From the NCBI GenBank assembly GCA_017848795.1, contig JAFIHG010000047.1:1-64000 (forward strand): 64,000 bases of DNA. Reading direction: 5' to 3'. The position numbers and the translations under genes were made by a program. This DNA comes from Candidatus Nanopelagicales bacterium (GTDB lineage: Bacteria > Actinomycetota > Actinomycetes > S36-B12 > CAIYMF01). Below, piece by piece: positions 27,806 through 35,714 of this stretch (its first letter is position 1; every line of letters starts with the position of its first letter). The notes beneath the pieces are model-generated. The model searched no databases, had not been told where the DNA came from, and saw only the letters and a program-made list of their open reading frames with translations.

Positions 27806-28798
27806 TTCCAGCCGCAGCGCCGTATCGCGCATGATCAGGTTCGGAGCTGGAACGTGCGCACGACTGGCGATCGTGAGCGCAATCTGGTCAAGACACCCGT
27901 CGACGTCGTCAACGAGCCGGCTCGGCGGAAAATGCAGCACCGCCAGGCCGCACGATGTCATCCAGGCATGCCGCTCCATGGTCGCTTTCCAGTCAGCCGC
28001 CCGGTAATGGAACTCCTGGCTGTCGACTTCGACTGCGGTGCCCGTGGCCGGGTCGTACGCATCAGGGCGCGCGATGAATCGACCGTCCGGCAGGTAGAGG
28101 TACTGGTTGTAGCGCAGCGAATGCAGGCCTCTGGCAAGCGCAGCCTCGCGAAGGTGTCCCTCCGGCACAGAGCGGACGCCGTCTGCGATCGCCTCGAGCG
28201 CCAGCCGCGGGAACCGGCTCCCCCGCCGTTGCCCCTCAGCGAGCTCGCGCTGCAACTGGTCGACGGTGGCGAGGCCCGACTGCACGACCTCGGTGAGGAT
28301 CGCCGTGACCGCGTCCTGGGAGCTGCAACGCCGGCACGCGTCCATGGCCGCGCGCGCCATCGGCGCCTCGGGTAGCCCGTCGCGCACGCGTATCGACCGA
28401 GGGAACCGCCACGTCCGCTCCACCATGACGAAGTCGTGGGACGAGCGTTGTCGCTGCCAGCCCACGAGGGTGTGGACGCGGTCCGCCGGCCGGACGGCGG
28501 GGTCCGAGGCGGCCCGGACCCGATGGCGCATCAGCACGCTGCGTCCCGTCAGAAGTGCGCCGCAGCCGACATAGAGCAGCGCGGCCTGGTTGCGCTCCTC
28601 CTCGGACAGCTCCCGCTGCGCACCGAGTCGGTGCACGGCCGGCAGCACCAAGCTGAACATGCCCCCGACCTCCCTACGGTCGTACAAGCTGGATCCCGGT
28701 ACGCCGAGCTCGGCCAGTTGCCTTGCTGTGATGAACCCGTGTTGTCGATGCGCCACCTGCTCGACCGCCACGCGGTCCCACGCTGCTCTTCTCGGCAT
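27803..28798 (-). CDS. AbiEi-like/DUF559-like single-gene protein
   Basis: The protein has 331 residues. The N-terminus (VAHRQHGFITARQLAELGVPGSSLYDR) is the winged-helix AbiEi antitoxin-type domain. The C-terminus (ARPDAYDPATGTAVEVDSQEFHY, then LAVLHFPP) resembles the very-short-patch-repair/DUF559 nuclease-like fold with a D...ExD core. Such proteins are common orphans in actinobacteria and are seldom paired with a toxin; none is visible here. It is the only gene in this stretch unrelated to metabolism. It is bracketed by family B palindromes at both ends, which suggests insertion as a cassette. Confidence 0.7.
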   Translation of the reverse strand: MPRRAAWDRVAVEQVAHRQHGFITARQLAELGVPGSSLYDRREVGGMFSLVLPAVHRLGAQRELSEEERNQAALLYVGCGALLTGRSVLMRHRVRAASDPAVRPADRVHTLVGWQRQRSSHDFVMVERTWRFPRSIRVRDGLPEAPMARAAMDACRRCSSQDAVTAILTEVVQSGLATVDQLQRELAEGQRRGSRFPRLALEAIADGVRSVPEGHLREAALARGLHSLRYNQYLYLPDGRFIARPDAYDPATGTAVEVDSQEFHYRAADWKATMERHAWMTSCGLAVLHFPPSRLVDDVDGCLDQIALTIASRAHVPAPNLIMRDTALRLE

Positions 28799-28891
28799 GG
28801 GGCGAGCGTCGAGCGGTGTGCGCCCCGCGCGCTACTCCGGCGAGCACGGCTGTGGACGGCGGAACCAGCTCCGGAGCTGTGGACGACCCCG

Positions 28892-28952
28892 ATTCCGGAT
28901 GAATGTGGCAGGACTCCGCTCTTAGCGACGTCCTGCCACATTCATCCGGAAT
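28892..28952. repeat. Palindromic repeat family B, copy 2 (23-bp perfect arms)
   Basis: ATTCCGGATGAATGTGGCAG begins the left arm (28892-28914); the right arm is 28930-28952; the interior is tccgctcttagcgac. It ends 3 bp before the stop codon of the CitE-type gene at the end of the leftward 10-kb operon and lies 93 bp upstream of the AbiEi-like gene. This is the best-matched copy. Confidence 0.92.
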
Positions 28953-28955
28953 GGC

Positions 28956-29819
28956 TCAGCGGGCGGAGGCGAGGACGCGGCGGGCCTGGCGTACGACGGC
29001 GAGGTCGACCATCCGGCCGGACTCGTCGGTGAACACGCCGCTGCCGGCGGCGGTCACCTCCTCGAAGCGGGCGACCAGCCGGCGCGCCGCCTCGACCTCC
29101 TCCTCCGACGGGGTGAATACCTCGTTGACGACGGCGAGCTGGGCCGGGTGGATGCAGGCCCGGCCGCGGTAGCCGAGCCGCGAGATGGCGAGGGTGGACT
29201 CGCGCAGCGCGTCCAGGTCGCGGAAGTTCGTCGACACCGGGCCGACCGGCGGCTCGATGCCGGCCGCCACGGACGCGAGCACGACCGAGGACCGTACGTG
29301 CAGCAACTCGCGCTCGTCGGCGCCGAGGGTAACGCCGAGCTCTGCACGCAGGTCCGCCTCGCCGACCTGCAGCCGCGACACCCGGGGCGAGGCCCCGGCG
29401 ATGGTACGCGCGTCCAGCACCGCGGCCGCCGATTCCAGCAGCGGCGCCAGCAGGAACGCGCCGTCGCCCAGGCCCAGTGCCCGCTCCGCCGCCGCGCAGG
29501 CGTCCGCCGCGGCGCGTACCTCCTCGGCGTTCTCGGCCTTCGCCAGGCAGAACCCGGTGACGGACGGCGAGGCGACCGCAACGATGTCCTCGGGCGCCAC
29601 GCCGTCGCCGTTGACGCGTACCCACAGCTCGACCGGCCCGGAGCCGGCGACCGGGGCCGCCGTGACGTACTCGCGGACGACCTTGCGGGCCGCGTCCTTG
29701 CCGTCGGCCGGCACCGCGTCCTCGAGGTCGACGATGAGCGCGTCGGCGCCCCGGCCGGCGGCCTTGGCCAGGACGTCTGGCCGGTCCCCCGGCACGTACA
29801 GGTAGGAACGGGCGCTCAT
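28956..29819 (-). CDS. HpcH/HpaI (CitE-type) acyl-CoA lyase
   Basis: This 287-residue TIM-barrel enzyme has the CitE N-terminus SYLYVPGDRPDVLAKA, DALIVDLEDAVP, the Arg-containing ELWVRVNGDG, and the metal-ligand pair Glu (LAPLLESAAAVLDA) and Asp (QVGEADLRAELG); ACIHPAQLAVVNEVF is conserved near the end. Family members cleave malyl-, citramalyl- or citryl-CoA, or act as malyl-CoA thioesterases. Next to MaoC hydratases and CoA-transferases, a citramalyl-CoA-type lyase is plausible but unproven. Its start overlaps the acyl-CoA dehydrogenase stop (ATGA). Confidence 0.85.
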   Translation of the reverse strand: MSARSYLYVPGDRPDVLAKAAGRGADALIVDLEDAVPADGKDAARKVVREYVTAAPVAGSGPVELWVRVNGDGVAPEDIVAVASPSVTGFCLAKAENAEEVRAAADACAAAERALGLGDGAFLLAPLLESAAAVLDARTIAGASPRVSRLQVGEADLRAELGVTLGADERELLHVRSSVVLASVAAGIEPPVGPVSTNFRDLDALRESTLAISRLGYRGRACIHPAQLAVVNEVFTPSEEEVEAARRLVARFEEVTAAGSGVFTDESGRMVDLAVVRQARRVLASAR

Positions 29820-30979
29820 CCGATGGACTCCTTGCCGGACACGAGGGAACGGGCGATCACACTGCGCATGATGTCGCTGGTGCCCTCACCGATGACCATG
29901 AGCGGCGCGTCGCGGTAGAGCCGCTCGACGACGAACTCCTGCGAGTAGCCGTACCCGCCGTGGATCCGCATGGCCTCCAGCGTCGCCTCGGCGCACACCT
30001 CGGAGGCGAACAGCTTGGCCATCCCGGACTGCATGTCGACGCGCTTGCCCTTGTCGGCCTCGGAGGCCGCCCAGTACAGCAGCAGCCGCGCCGCCTGGAT
30101 CTTGGTGGCCATGTCGGCGAGCTTGAGCTGGATGGCCTGGAAGTCGCTGATCGGCTTGCCGAACGCCTCCCGCTCCCGGCTGTACTTCAGTGCCGCGTCG
30201 TACGCCGCCTGCGCGACCCCGAGCGAGCGCGCGCCGACGTTGAGCCGGCCGGTCTCCAGGCCGGACAGCACCTGCTGCATGCCGCGGCCCTCGACCCCGC
30301 CGAGCAGGTTCTCCACCGGGACGCGCACGTTGTCGAGCAGCACCTCGCAGGACTCCGTGCCCTTGTACCCGAGCTTGGGCAGGTCCTTCTGGACCTCGAA
30401 GCCGGGCGTGCCCGCCTCCACCAGGATCACCGACATGCCCTTGTGCGCCGGGGTCGCGGTCGGGTCTGTCTTCACCAGCACCGGCAACGGGTTCGCGTAC
30501 CGGGCGTTGGTGATCCAGGTCTTGGTGCCGTTGATGACGTAGTGGTCGCCGTCGCGTACGGCGATGGTGCGGATGCCCTGCAGGTCGGTGCCGGCGCCGG
30601 GCTCGGTCAGCCCGATCCCGGAACGCCGCTCCCCGGTCGCGAGCTCGGGCAGGTACTTCGCCTTCTGCTCCGGGGTGCCGTACTTCTCGATGCACCAGCA
30701 CGCCAGCGAGTGCGAGCCGAGGATGCCGGCGACGCCCATCCAGCCGCGGGAGATCTCCTCGAACACCAGCGTGAACGAGACCATGTCCAGGCCCAGACCG
30801 CCGTACTCCTCGGAGATGGTGATGCCGAAAAGGCCCATCTCCTTCATGGTTTCCACGATCTCGGTCGGGTAGCGGCCCTCGCGCTCCCATTCCGAGGCGA
30901 CCGGCGTGATCTCCTTCTCCACGAAGGAACGCAGCGTGTCGCGGAACATCTGCTGCTCGTCGGACAGTTCGAAGTCCAT
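29816..30979 (-). CDS. Acyl-CoA dehydrogenase
   Basis: This 387-residue FAD enzyme carries out alpha,beta-dehydrogenation of an acyl-CoA. FELSDEQQMFRDTLRSFVEK opens the N-terminal helical domain, GLTEPGAGTDLQGIRTIA is the FAD-binding motif (about 123-140), and RIHGGYGYSQEFVVERLYRD is conserved. The catalytic base is Glu365 in MVIGEGTSDIM, the short-chain-type position. It is the penultimate gene of the leftward operon, coupled to the CitE-type lyase and 1 bp from the reductase gene. Acyl-CoA dehydrogenases beside CitE lyases are known from the mycobacterial leucine/itaconate locus. Chain length is not predictable here. Confidence 0.93.
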   Translation of the reverse strand: MDFELSDEQQMFRDTLRSFVEKEITPVASEWEREGRYPTEIVETMKEMGLFGITISEEYGGLGLDMVSFTLVFEEISRGWMGVAGILGSHSLACWCIEKYGTPEQKAKYLPELATGERRSGIGLTEPGAGTDLQGIRTIAVRDGDHYVINGTKTWITNARYANPLPVLVKTDPTATPAHKGMSVILVEAGTPGFEVQKDLPKLGYKGTESCEVLLDNVRVPVENLLGGVEGRGMQQVLSGLETGRLNVGARSLGVAQAAYDAALKYSREREAFGKPISDFQAIQLKLADMATKIQAARLLLYWAASEADKGKRVDMQSGMAKLFASEVCAEATLEAMRIHGGYGYSQEFVVERLYRDAPLMVIGEGTSDIMRSVIARSLVSGKESIG

Positions 30980-30980
30980 C

Positions 30981-31940
30981 TCAATCTCCCTGGTGGTCGT
31001 ACGCCGGCCCGAGCAAGAGTGTGCGCCCCCGCGGCGCCGGACCGAGCAGCGCGTCGGGGCCTTCGGCGAGCGGCCGGGTCACGATCGGGTCCGGTACATG
31101 AGCGCCGGCGGCCAGCAACCGCAGCGCTTCTTCGGTGAGCTCGCGCTGGCGGTCCCACGGGACCGCGTCGGCGTTCATGCCCACCAGCCACATCCCGGTG
31201 GCGAGGAAGTCCCGGGCCAGCAGGCCGAGCTCGGTGCCGGCCTGGTAGCCGAGCAGCACCTGGCGCCCGCCGCGCCGGCCGGAGTGCAGGCCCCGTGCGG
31301 TGTACGCGCCACCCACGGTGTCGACGACCACGTCGGCGCCGGCACCACCGGTGACGGCGCGTATCTGCGCGGGCAGGTCGTCGTAACCGAGCACGGTCAG
31401 CCCGTCCCGCGCCGGCACCATCGCGGGATCGCGGGTCGCGGCGATCACCGGATGCCCGGCGGCCAGCGCCGCCGACACCGCGGCCGCGCCGACACCCGTC
31501 GACGAGCCGAGCACCAGCACGGTCTCGCCGGCCGCCAGCCGGGCCAGGTCCCGCAGCGCGTGCAGCGCGTCGGACAGCGCCGCCGCGCCGGCGGCCGCCC
31601 GCAGCACGTCGAGTTCCTCCGGCAGCGGCACCAGCCACGAGGCGTCGGCGAGGAATCGGGCCGCGTACGCCCCGGCCTGCGGGCCGCCGCGCACGCCGAT
31701 CGGGCCGCGGCAGTACCAGCGGGACCCGTCGTCGGCGCGGCGTACGACGGCCTGGGTGCCGGCGACGAAGAACTCCGGCAGCGGCACGGGAACCTGCCCC
31801 CGCGCGACCTGGCGGTCCTTGGGCTGCACGGTGGCGGCGAGCAGCTCGACCTCGACCGGGTCCGGCCAGCCCGCGCCAGGTACCTCCGGCAGGTCGACGA
31901 GGTGCACCTTGCCGCGTTCGTTCACGACGGCGGGGATCAC
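30981..31940 (-). CDS. Medium-chain dehydrogenase/reductase (quinone-oxidoreductase-like)
   Basis: This 319-residue protein runs from GTG 31940, coupled to the DUF35 stop as GTGA. The Rossmann motif is VLVLGSSTGVGAAAVSAALA (about 154-173), with ADVVVDTVGGAYTARGL following. The zinc-ligand cluster of alcohol dehydrogenases is absent, which places it with zinc-free NAD(P)H-dependent enoyl or quinone reductases. It probably reduces or oxidises an intermediate of the operon's pathway. Confidence 0.75.
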   Translation of the reverse strand: MIPAVVNERGKVHLVDLPEVPGAGWPDPVEVELLAATVQPKDRQVARGQVPVPLPEFFVAGTQAVVRRADDGSRWYCRGPIGVRGGPQAGAYAARFLADASWLVPLPEELDVLRAAAGAAALSDALHALRDLARLAAGETVLVLGSSTGVGAAAVSAALAAGHPVIAATRDPAMVPARDGLTVLGYDDLPAQIRAVTGGAGADVVVDTVGGAYTARGLHSGRRGGRQVLLGYQAGTELGLLARDFLATGMWLVGMNADAVPWDRQRELTEEALRLLAAGAHVPDPIVTRPLAEGPDALLGPAPRGRTLLLGPAYDHQGD

Positions 31941-32356
31941 GCGTCCCCCTCCGGAGCGAACACTGGCAGCGCCCGGCCGTCGGGCAGGTCCCGCCAGCTC
32001 AGCGTGACCCGCGTACCGATGCTGACCGCGTCGTCGCGCGGTTCGACCTCGACCAGGTTCGTGAGCAGCACCGGCCCCTCGTCCAGGCGTACGCGCGCCA
32101 CCAGGTACGGCGTCTCGACACCGGCGCGGGGGGCGCGGTGCACCACGGTGAACGTGTCCACGACGCCATTGCCCGCTGACGGCGTCCATCCGAGATCGGT
32201 TGCGCCGCAACGGGTGCAGACGTAACGCGGGTGGTGCTGCCGGTGGCCGCAGGCCGTGCACTGCTGCAGCAGCAGCCGGTGCTCGCGGGTGGCGTCCCAC
32301 CAGGGGGCGCTCAGCTCGTCGCTCGGCGGCAGGTAGGTATCGGTCTCTGGAGTCAC
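31937..32356 (-). CDS. DUF35 protein (Zn-ribbon plus OB-fold), thiolase partner
   Basis: The protein has 139 residues. The rubredoxin-like zinc ribbon uses Cys33/Cys36 and Cys47/Cys50 (QQCTACGHRQ and YVCTRCGA). The OB fold follows (VVDTFTVVHRA, TPYLVARVRLDEGPVLLTNL). DUF35 proteins bind thiolase-fold enzymes, for example the steroid side-chain retro-aldolase pair. The gene overlaps the thiolase-fold gene by 4 nt (GTGA), the usual arrangement of a functional pair. Confidence 0.88.
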   Translation of the reverse strand: MTPETDTYLPPSDELSAPWWDATREHRLLLQQCTACGHRQHHPRYVCTRCGATDLGWTPSAGNGVVDTFTVVHRAPRAGVETPYLVARVRLDEGPVLLTNLVEVEPRDDAVSIGTRVTLSWRDLPDGRALPVFAPEGDA

Positions 32357-33498
32357 CGGTCCACCCCCAGCAGAACGGTCGCGTGGTGGGACAGGATGCC
32401 GCCGGTGCCGTGCGCGAGCGCGACCTCGGCGCCGGCCACCTGCCGATCGCCGCACTCGCCGCGCAGCTGACGGACGGCTTCGACCAGCAGCAGCACGCCG
32501 TACTGGCCAGGGTGGCAGTACGACAGCCCGCCGCCGGCCGTGTTGAGCGGCCGCGAGCCGCCGGGGCCGAACTCCCCTAGCGCGGCTAGCACTCCCGCTT
32601 GTCCGGGCTCGGCCAGGCCGAGTGCCTCCAGCGAGAGCAGCGGGGTGATCGTGAAGGAGTCGTACACCTGCGCGACGTCGACGTCGGCGGGGGTGAGCCC
32701 CGCCCGCGCGAACGCCGCCCGCCCGGCGCGCGCCGCCCCGACGTCGAGCACGTCGTCCAGCGTGCTCATGTTCGTGTGGTCGGTGCACTCGCCGTACCCG
32801 AGCAGGCGCACCGCGGGCTTGGCCAGGTCGCGGGCCCGCTCCAGGGAGGTCACGACGACCGCTCCCCCGCCGTCGGTGACGAGGCAGCAGTCGGCGACCG
32901 TCAGCGGGGAGGACACCATGTCGGAGCCGAGCACGTCGTCGACGGTCAGGGGCCCGGCGCCGTACCGGAACGCCTTCGGGTTGCGCAGCGCCCAGTCCCG
33001 GGCGCTCACCGCGACGTGCGCGAGGTGCTCGCGGCCCAGGCCGTACCGGTGCAGGTACGCCTGGGCCGCCATCGCGTAGTACGACAGCGGGTAGAGCGGC
33101 GCGTACGGCGTCTCGAACTGGGCGGCCGGCAGGTGGTCCTCGAGCAGCCCACCGAGCGAGCGCGACTTCGCCGAGCGCTGGTTGCTGGCGAACGAGACCA
33201 CCACGACCGACGCCTGGCCGGCCGTGATCGCCTGCGCCGCCCGGGCGACGTACGCCTCGAACGCCGACCCGCCGACGAACGACGAGTCGACCCAGGCCGG
33301 GCGCAGCCCGACCTGGTCGGCCAGCTCGGTCGTCGAGAACCGCCCGACCGCGTTGGTCGCCAGCCCGTCCACGTCGGCGAGCGTGAGCCCGGCGTCGGCG
33401 AGCGCCCGGGTCACCGCCTGCACCTGCAGCTCGAGCACCGAGCGCCCGGTCTTGCCCAGGTCGCACTCGGCCGCGCCCACCAGCGCGATCCCCGTCAT
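32353..33498 (-). CDS. Thiolase-fold protein lacking the nucleophilic Cys (lipid-transfer/retro-aldolase type)
   Basis: This 381-residue protein has the thiolase fold: IALVGAAECDLGKTGRS, VDGLATNAVG, LNTAGGGLSYCHPGQYG. The active-site Cys of true thiolases is replaced by Ser in FVGGSAFEAY (Ser78). Tyr279 (QVYDSFTITP) and Tyr327/Cys328 (LSYCHPG) lie where the catalytic residues of thiolase-type retro-aldolases are found. With the adjacent DUF35 gene this suggests a C-C lyase on a beta-hydroxyacyl-CoA rather than a thiolase. It may be the first gene of a sub-operon, since a family B palindrome lies just upstream. Confidence 0.85.
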   Translation of the reverse strand: MTGIALVGAAECDLGKTGRSVLELQVQAVTRALADAGLTLADVDGLATNAVGRFSTTELADQVGLRPAWVDSSFVGGSAFEAYVARAAQAITAGQASVVVVSFASNQRSAKSRSLGGLLEDHLPAAQFETPYAPLYPLSYYAMAAQAYLHRYGLGREHLAHVAVSARDWALRNPKAFRYGAGPLTVDDVLGSDMVSSPLTVADCCLVTDGGGAVVVTSLERARDLAKPAVRLLGYGECTDHTNMSTLDDVLDVGAARAGRAAFARAGLTPADVDVAQVYDSFTITPLLSLEALGLAEPGQAGVLAALGEFGPGGSRPLNTAGGGLSYCHPGQYGVLLLVEAVRQLRGECGDRQVAGAEVALAHGTGGILSHHATVLLGVDR

Positions 33499-33520
33499 GA
33501 CCCTCCTTCGAGATTGCGGA

Positions 33521-33565
33521 TGAATGTGGCAGGACTCCGGTAAGAGCGGAGTCCTGCCACATTCA
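33521..33565. repeat. Palindromic repeat family B, copy 3
   Basis: Perfect 19-bp arms (33521-33539 and 33547-33565) with loop gtaagag. It sits in the 76-bp gap between a MaoC gene and the thiolase-fold gene, inside what otherwise looks like one operon, so it may end or attenuate transcription of the upstream half. Confidence 0.9.
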
Positions 33566-33574
33566 CCCGGAACG

Positions 33575-34012
33575 TCATCGGCGCACCGCCACGGTGGCGC
33601 CGGCGGGGGTGACGGCGGTACGCAGGGCTTCGCCGTCGGGACCTATGACCTCGACGGTCGAGGCGACGGTGACCAGCTCGCCGTCGCCGTCCGGGTCGGG
33701 CTCGACCGCGGTCACCTGCGCCGTACAGCGCACCGTCTCACCGGCGAACACCAGGTTCTTGAAGCGGAAGTCCAGCGTCCGCAGCACCGCGCGCGGCCCG
33801 AGCCAGTCCTGCAGCTGCTCGGCGAGCAGCGCACCGAACACCTGCCCGTCGACGACAGGTCCCGGAAACCCCTTGGCGGTGAGGAAGTCCGGGTCGTAGT
33901 GCATGCGATGCCAGTCCCAGGTGGCGCCGGCGTACGCGACCATGTCGGTCAGCGTGATGGTCCGCTCCAGGTGCGGTACGGCCGCACCGACGGCGATGTC
34001 GGCGCCCGTCAT
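33575..34012 (-). CDS. MaoC-like hot-dog dehydratase
   Basis: This 145-residue single hot-dog domain contains AGATWDWHRMHYDPDFLTAKGFPGPVVDGQ, with the Asp and His of the R-hydratase-2 motif, and RTLDFRFKNLVFAGE. It probably forms a heterodimer with the product of the next upstream gene (34009-34512), with which it overlaps by ATGA, as in HadAB-type hydratases. It hydrates or dehydrates an acyl-CoA. Confidence 0.88.
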   Translation of the reverse strand: MTGADIAVGAAVPHLERTITLTDMVAYAGATWDWHRMHYDPDFLTAKGFPGPVVDGQVFGALLAEQLQDWLGPRAVLRTLDFRFKNLVFAGETVRCTAQVTAVEPDPDGDGELVTVASTVEVIGPDGEALRTAVTPAGATVAVRR

Positions 34013-34512
34013 CGTTCCCCTCCGAGCGCGGTGTGGATGAGGGTCTCGACGTTCGTGAGCAGCAGCTCCCCGTGCTGATCGGTGTAGCGCGCCTCGCTGG
34101 TGACGATCAGCATCGGGACGCCGCGCGAGGTGGTCCGCTCGGTCATGTCGGTGATGGTCCAGGTCGCGGTGACGATGGTGTCGGGACCGGCCGGCTTGCC
34201 GAACTCGTAGGCGTTGCCACCGCGCACCGCCCGGGTGTGCGGCACGTCCAGGTGCCAGGAATGCCCGAGGTACCCGTCGCCGTCCGGACACCCGAGCACG
34301 TACTGGTTGGTCTCGGCCAGCAGCGTCGGAGGCGCGATGACATCCTCGTAGCCGTGGTCGCGGGCGTACGACCGGTCGGTGTAGAGCGGGTTGTCGTCGC
34401 CGACGGCCACCGCGTAGTAGCGGATCGCGGCGCGTCCCAGCGGCTCGGGCGCGGTGTAGACGGCACGTTCGCCGATACGGGCGCGCAGCGCGTCGGTGAG
34501 CAGCGCGCTCAT
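34009..34512 (-). CDS. FAS1/MaoC N-terminal-type hot-dog dehydratase subunit
   Basis: The protein has 167 residues. RYYAVAVGDDNPLYTDRSYA and the conserved APPTLLAETNQ place it in the MaoC N-terminal (HadA-like) group; GKPAGPDTIVTATWTI is a hot-dog strand region. It is probably the substrate-binding partner of the adjacent single-domain MaoC protein. Start and stop are both in ATGA overlaps. Confidence 0.85.
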   Translation of the reverse strand: MSALLTDALRARIGERAVYTAPEPLGRAAIRYYAVAVGDDNPLYTDRSYARDHGYEDVIAPPTLLAETNQYVLGCPDGDGYLGHSWHLDVPHTRAVRGGNAYEFGKPAGPDTIVTATWTITDMTERTTSRGVPMLIVTSEARYTDQHGELLLTNVETLIHTALGGER

Positions 34513-35714
34513 GATGCCGGCGCCGCCGGCAGGACGGCGGTCGCCTGCACCCCCAGCATCAGCGACTCGTGCCCGAGCCCGCCCGCGACGATGCCGGTGG
34601 AGGCGGGGTACGGGTCGGACAGCACGGCCTTGCGCACGTCGGCGACGACGCGATAGTCGCCGAGGCCCGCCGCCGTCACGTACTCGATCGTGGTGAGCAG
34701 GTTCGCCGGTGTGGCGCCGGCGGCGGCGAGGGTCTGCGCGAGCGCGCCGTAGGTCGCCTCCGCTTGGGCAGCGAGGTCCCCCGGGTGCAGCGGCGCTCCG
34801 CTCTCCTGGTCGATGGCGGCGAAACCGCTGAGGTACAGGGTGTTTCCGGCTCGCGTCGCCGGCACCTGGGTGAGCTCGTCGTAGCGGTCCCACCCGGGGT
34901 TGATCGCCTGGCGCGGGTGGGTGCTCGCGACGACCTCCAGCGAGACGAGCACTCCCGGACGGTGCAGCGCCGCCATGGTGAGCGCGGTGTTGCTGGGGAA
35001 TGCCGGCGCGAGCAGGTCGCGGCGCACCCGATCGATGCCGGAGCGGTCGGCCTCGGCACCCGGAAGGGTGTAGTCGGCGGTCGACACGACGTTCGCGAGG
35101 GACAGCCCGGCGCGCTCCAGCAGCGCCCCGGCGCGCTCGAGGCAGTAGCGGTACTGCTCCGCCAGGTCGCCGGGAGCCACCACCTCGCCGCGCGCGTCCA
35201 GCGGCAGCAGCGTGGGCAGGTACACCTCGCCGTCGTGGCCGGTACGTACCGTCTCGCGCGACCAGTCCTGGTCCGGACCGGTCACGAGCGCCTGCCCGCC
35301 GCCGGGCGAGGCGTGCACCTCGATCTCGATGAGCGCCTGGCGCCGGACCAGCCGGTCGATGATCACGGTGGAGACCGCCGGACGGTGCTCGCCGAACACC
35401 TCCGCCCGTACGGCGGCGGCCTGCTCGTAGTGCGGCAGCCCGGCGGCGGTGACGTTCTCGACGACCCGGGTCGCTTGCGCCAGGTCGAGCCCGCCCGCGC
35501 CGAGGATCGCGGCGTGCTTGGCGTACGAGGTGCGGGCCTGGTCGGCCATGCCCCCCGAGATCGCCGGCTTGCCCTTCTCCGGGTCGAAGGCCGAGCCGGA
35601 GTGCCCGGAGTCGATCACGTGCCCGTCGAGTTCGAGGCCGAGGGAGAAGGTGAAGCCGCGGTAGTCGAACCACGGGAACTCGGCCGGTTCGATCGCCCGG
35701 AACGGCGCTGTCAT
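34509..35714 (-). CDS. Triple-RidA fusion protein
   Basis: The 401-residue chain contains three consecutive RidA/YjgF chorismate-mutase-like domains: about 20-136 (ending ALIEIEVHAS), about 163-255 (ending VLVSLEVVAST) and about 284-395 (ending LMLGVQATAV). Each repeats the pattern of an N-terminal beta hairpin, DLAxQ helix, VVE/STADY strand and C-terminal strand. RidA normally forms a homotrimer of about 130-residue chains, so this looks like a covalent pseudo-trimer. The Arg that binds the carboxylate in canonical RidA (after PA in PARS) is replaced in all three (PAVS, PSNT, PAST), so 2-imino-acid deaminase activity is doubtful. It overlaps its neighbours by ATGA. Confidence 0.82.
   Translation of the reverse strand: MTAPFRAIEPAEFPWFDYRGFTFSLGLELDGHVIDSGHSGSAFDPEKGKPAISGGMADQARTSYAKHAAILGAGGLDLAQATRVVENVTAAGLPHYEQAAAVRAEVFGEHRPAVSTVIIDRLVRRQALIEIEVHASPGGGQALVTGPDQDWSRETVRTGHDGEVYLPTLLPLDARGEVVAPGDLAEQYRYCLERAGALLERAGLSLANVVSTADYTLPGAEADRSGIDRVRRDLLAPAFPSNTALTMAALHRPGVLVSLEVVASTHPRQAINPGWDRYDELTQVPATRAGNTLYLSGFAAIDQESGAPLHPGDLAAQAEATYGALAQTLAAAGATPANLLTTIEYVTAAGLGDYRVVADVRKAVLSDPYPASTGIVAGGLGHESLMLGVQATAVLPAAPAS

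Noticed and set aside
27803-28798. Complete type IV toxin-antitoxin system
   Set aside because: No AbiEii-type toxin gene lies beside the AbiEi-like gene; the neighbours are metabolic.
27761-28952. Insertion sequence or composite transposon
   Set aside because: No transposase is encoded between the palindromes and no target-site duplication could be seen.
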